Below are positions 62,452 through 64,000 of a DNA stretch of 64,000 bases, piece by piece. The DNA is from Nitrospirota bacterium. Lineage in GTDB: Bacteria > Nitrospirota > Nitrospiria > JACQBW01. Numbering within the stretch: the stretch's first letter is position 1; the number at the start of each line of letters is the position of its first letter. Location: NCBI GenBank assembly GCA_016194305.1, contig JACQBW010000025.1, positions 47,626 to 111,625 of the forward strand, written 5' to 3'. The translations under genes and the position numbers were made by a program. A model generated the notes under the pieces. That model had not been told where the DNA came from, ran no database searches, and was given only the letters and a program-made list of their open reading frames with translations.

Positions 62452-63934
62452 CCACCTGGCCGATCTGGAATGCCCGATAGGGTTTCTGGAGGCAATCAGA
62501 AAATCCAAATTTTCCAAAGTCGGCCATGGCCGGATCGTTCGAATAGCCGCTTGAAACAATGACTTTGACCTGGGGATTGATTTCTTTGAGTCTTCGAAGC
62601 GTTTCCATGCCGCCAATATCACCCGGCACAGTCAGGTCCGTAATCACGAGATCAAACGGATTTCCAGTCCCCAGTGCCATCTTGTACCGTCCAACGGCCT
62701 CCACGCCGCTTTTGGCCGTTTCCACTTCATATCCGAGATGACTCAGTGTCTCCTCCACCAAATCCAAGACCGAGACTTCGTCATCCATAACCAGAACTTT
62801 CCCCCGTCCCCGGACCATCCCGTCCATTTCCGGTTTTTCGGGATGAATTTGCAGGCCGGCCAGTGCCGGAAGGTAGATGACAAATGTACTCCCGGACCCG
62901 GGATTTGATTCCACGGTGATTGCTCCCTGATGTCTTCGGATAATAGAATGGCTGACCGAAAGACCCAGACCGCTTCCCTTTGTTTTTGTCGTAAAGTAAG
63001 GGTCAAATATCTTCGACAAATTTTCCTTTGAAATGCCTGTTCCCTGATCCTGGATAGAGATCAATACATATTCCCTGTTTCTTAAATGAATTTCCCTGAG
63101 ACCCTCATCCTTAACGGCTAAATTTCTAACCTCTAAACGGATCGTTCCCCCTGAAGGCATTGCCTGCTTTGCATTAATAACCAGATTTTGGATCACCTGG
63201 CTTAGCTGGCCTTCATCCGCCTCTACCGACCAAAGCCCCTCCTGAAAATAAAACTGACACTGAATATTGGAACCCGAAAGAGCAAAGTGAGCGGAATGTT
63301 CTATGAAATTCTTTACTGAAACAAGCTTTTTGACCGGAGCACCCCCTTTTGAAAAAGTGAGCAGCTGCTGGGCCAGTTCTGAAGCGCGCAAAGACGCTTT
63401 CTCCGCCTCTTTGAGGCGGGTCAAAAGCTGCTCTTTTGAATCCAGAAAGGATTTTGCCAGGGAAATATTGCCTAAAATGGCGGTCAAGATATTGTTGAAA
63501 TCATGGGCGATTCCTCCGGCCAAAAGACCTAGCGACTCAAGCTTTTCAACTTTCTGAACTTCCTCTTCCATTTTCCTCAGCTCGGTAATATTGGTCGAAA
63601 TGACCATCGCTGAAATTGTCTTCCCGTTATGTTTCAGGGGAATGAGACGACTGAGCCATCGGGAAGGTCCCACCATGTGTAGCTCTATCGAATTCGGTTC
63701 ACCGGTTTCGAATAAAGTATCGAGTAATTCGAGGTATTCTTCGCGCTGATCTTCAGATATATAGAGTAACGCATTCGTTCCAATAATGTCTTCGATTCGG
63801 AATTGGGGCAGGACCCTGTTGATATAGAGAATGGTAGCGCTTCTGTCCAGAATACAGATGCCGTCGGGTGAGTTTTCAACAAGGATGCGGTACTTTTGTT
63901 CCAGATCTGAAAGATGGAGATCTTTTTTCGACAT
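62429..63934 (-). CDS. PAS-histidine kinase-receiver hybrid sensor
   Basis: 501 residues, no membrane segment, so cytosolic. PAS domain (about 12-120, NSPDGICILDRSATILYIN), HisKA with phosphorylatable His144 in GGIAHDFNNIL, HATPase with VIQNLVINAKQAMP, DQGTGIS and TKGSGLGLSV. The C-terminal receiver holds the acceptor Asp in LVITDLTVPGDIGG and the lysine in QKPYR. NtrB/ PAS-type kinases with a receiver commonly feed an HPt or diguanylate cyclase. Upstream 66 nt hold no clear promoter or ribosome site. Stimulus unknown. Confidence 0.93.
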   Translation of the reverse strand: MSKKDLHLSDLEQKYRILVENSPDGICILDRSATILYINRVLPQFRIEDIIGTNALLYISEDQREEYLELLDTLFETGEPNSIELHMVGPSRWLSRLIPLKHNGKTISAMVISTNITELRKMEEEVQKVEKLESLGLLAGGIAHDFNNILTAILGNISLAKSFLDSKEQLLTRLKEAEKASLRASELAQQLLTFSKGGAPVKKLVSVKNFIEHSAHFALSGSNIQCQFYFQEGLWSVEADEGQLSQVIQNLVINAKQAMPSGGTIRLEVRNLAVKDEGLREIHLRNREYVLISIQDQGTGISKENLSKIFDPYFTTKTKGSGLGLSVSHSIIRRHQGAITVESNPGSGSTFVIYLPALAGLQIHPEKPEMDGMVRGRGKVLVMDDEVSVLDLVEETLSHLGYEVETAKSGVEAVGRYKMALGTGNPFDLVITDLTVPGDIGGMETLRRLKEINPQVKVIVSSGYSNDPAMADFGKFGFSDCLQKPYRAFQIGQVVKKVLKA

Positions 63935-64000
63935 CGTTTGCTTACCGTCTCTAGAGGTAGTCCAAACAATAAATAAGCCTTGAAGGAATTTTCCTCCAAG

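Noticed and set aside
1..64000. CRISPR arrays, rRNA operons, prophage or secondary-metabolite clusters
   Set aside because: No regularly spaced repeats, no rRNA signature, no phage structural or integrase genes and no NRPS/PKS motifs were seen.

Overview
The window reads as an ordinary chromosomal stretch of a Gram-negative bacterium with moderate GC (mid-40s percent by eye). Evidence for an outer membrane: LptF/LptG, RseP, two lipoproteins, an exported beta-barrel-like protein and an MEP/undecaprenyl/CDP-diglyceride block. The mix of ThyX, class I FBPase, ClpC without CtsR/McsAB, a c-di-GMP-I riboswitch, a CADD-like diiron protein and paired TPR/Roadblock genes suggests a deep-branching phylum such as Nitrospirota. 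This is an inference from gene content, not a phylogenetic result.

Layout. 1-8 kb (mostly minus): a partial gene, fbp, a CADD/PqqC-like protein, dusB, tsaD, a divergent polysaccharide deacetylase and clpC. 8.2-10.8 kb (plus): a biotin operon, bioF, a short-chain reductase and bioD. 10.8-23.3 kb (minus): an HD-GYP regulator with a degenerate receiver, thiE, accC-accB, efp, aroQ, a Roadblock protein, two TPR proteins, coaBC-rpoZ-gmk-yicC, tRNA-Gly(CCC) and a small lipoprotein. 23.4-30.7 kb: lptF-lptG, a DUF3108 protein, a c-di-GMP-I riboswitch driving an 838-residue lipoprotein, an exported barrel-like protein and a CBS-pair protein. 30.7-34.2 kb is accessory in character: an MFS transporter flanked by two inverted copies of a 71-bp repeat, DUF1284-thyX, then about 590 bp of noncoding DNA rich in inverted repeats. 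34.2-42.5 kb: HAD hydrolase plus squalene/phytoene synthase-like gene, LOG protein, tldE-tldD, a short MoeA-like gene, an esterase, a thioredoxin-fold ferredoxin and a DUF2914 protein. 42.6-45.9 kb: csp, purT, tRNA-Ala(GGC), a TrmO-like gene and a decayed ArsR/AHSA1/DHFR-like module. 45.9-53.8 kb (minus): the classical proS-ispG-rseP-dxr-cdsA-uppS envelope/isoprenoid operon. 53.8-64 kb: a 43-residue membrane protein, a NifX-like protein, gltB-gltD, an NTF2-like protein, bolA-msrA, pgpA and a hybrid histidine kinase.

How the genes connect. Most are housekeeping: fatty-acid carboxylation and biotin supply (accBC, bioF/bioD), isoprenoid and lipid-carrier synthesis (dxr, ispG, uppS, the SQS/PSY-like gene), LPS export (lptFG), phospholipid synthesis (cdsA, pgpA), nitrogen assimilation (gltBD), translation factors and proteostasis. 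The signalling layer is c-di-GMP centred: the HD-GYP protein could degrade c-di-GMP, and the riboswitch at 26.6 kb should sense it to control a large surface lipoprotein of unknown function. That riboswitch-lipoprotein unit, with a downstream region that can be folded into mutually exclusive ON/OFF helices, is the most interesting system I can support here. The two accessory patches (30.7-34.2 kb and 45.0-45.9 kb) hold repeats and gene remnants that point to recent rearrangement.
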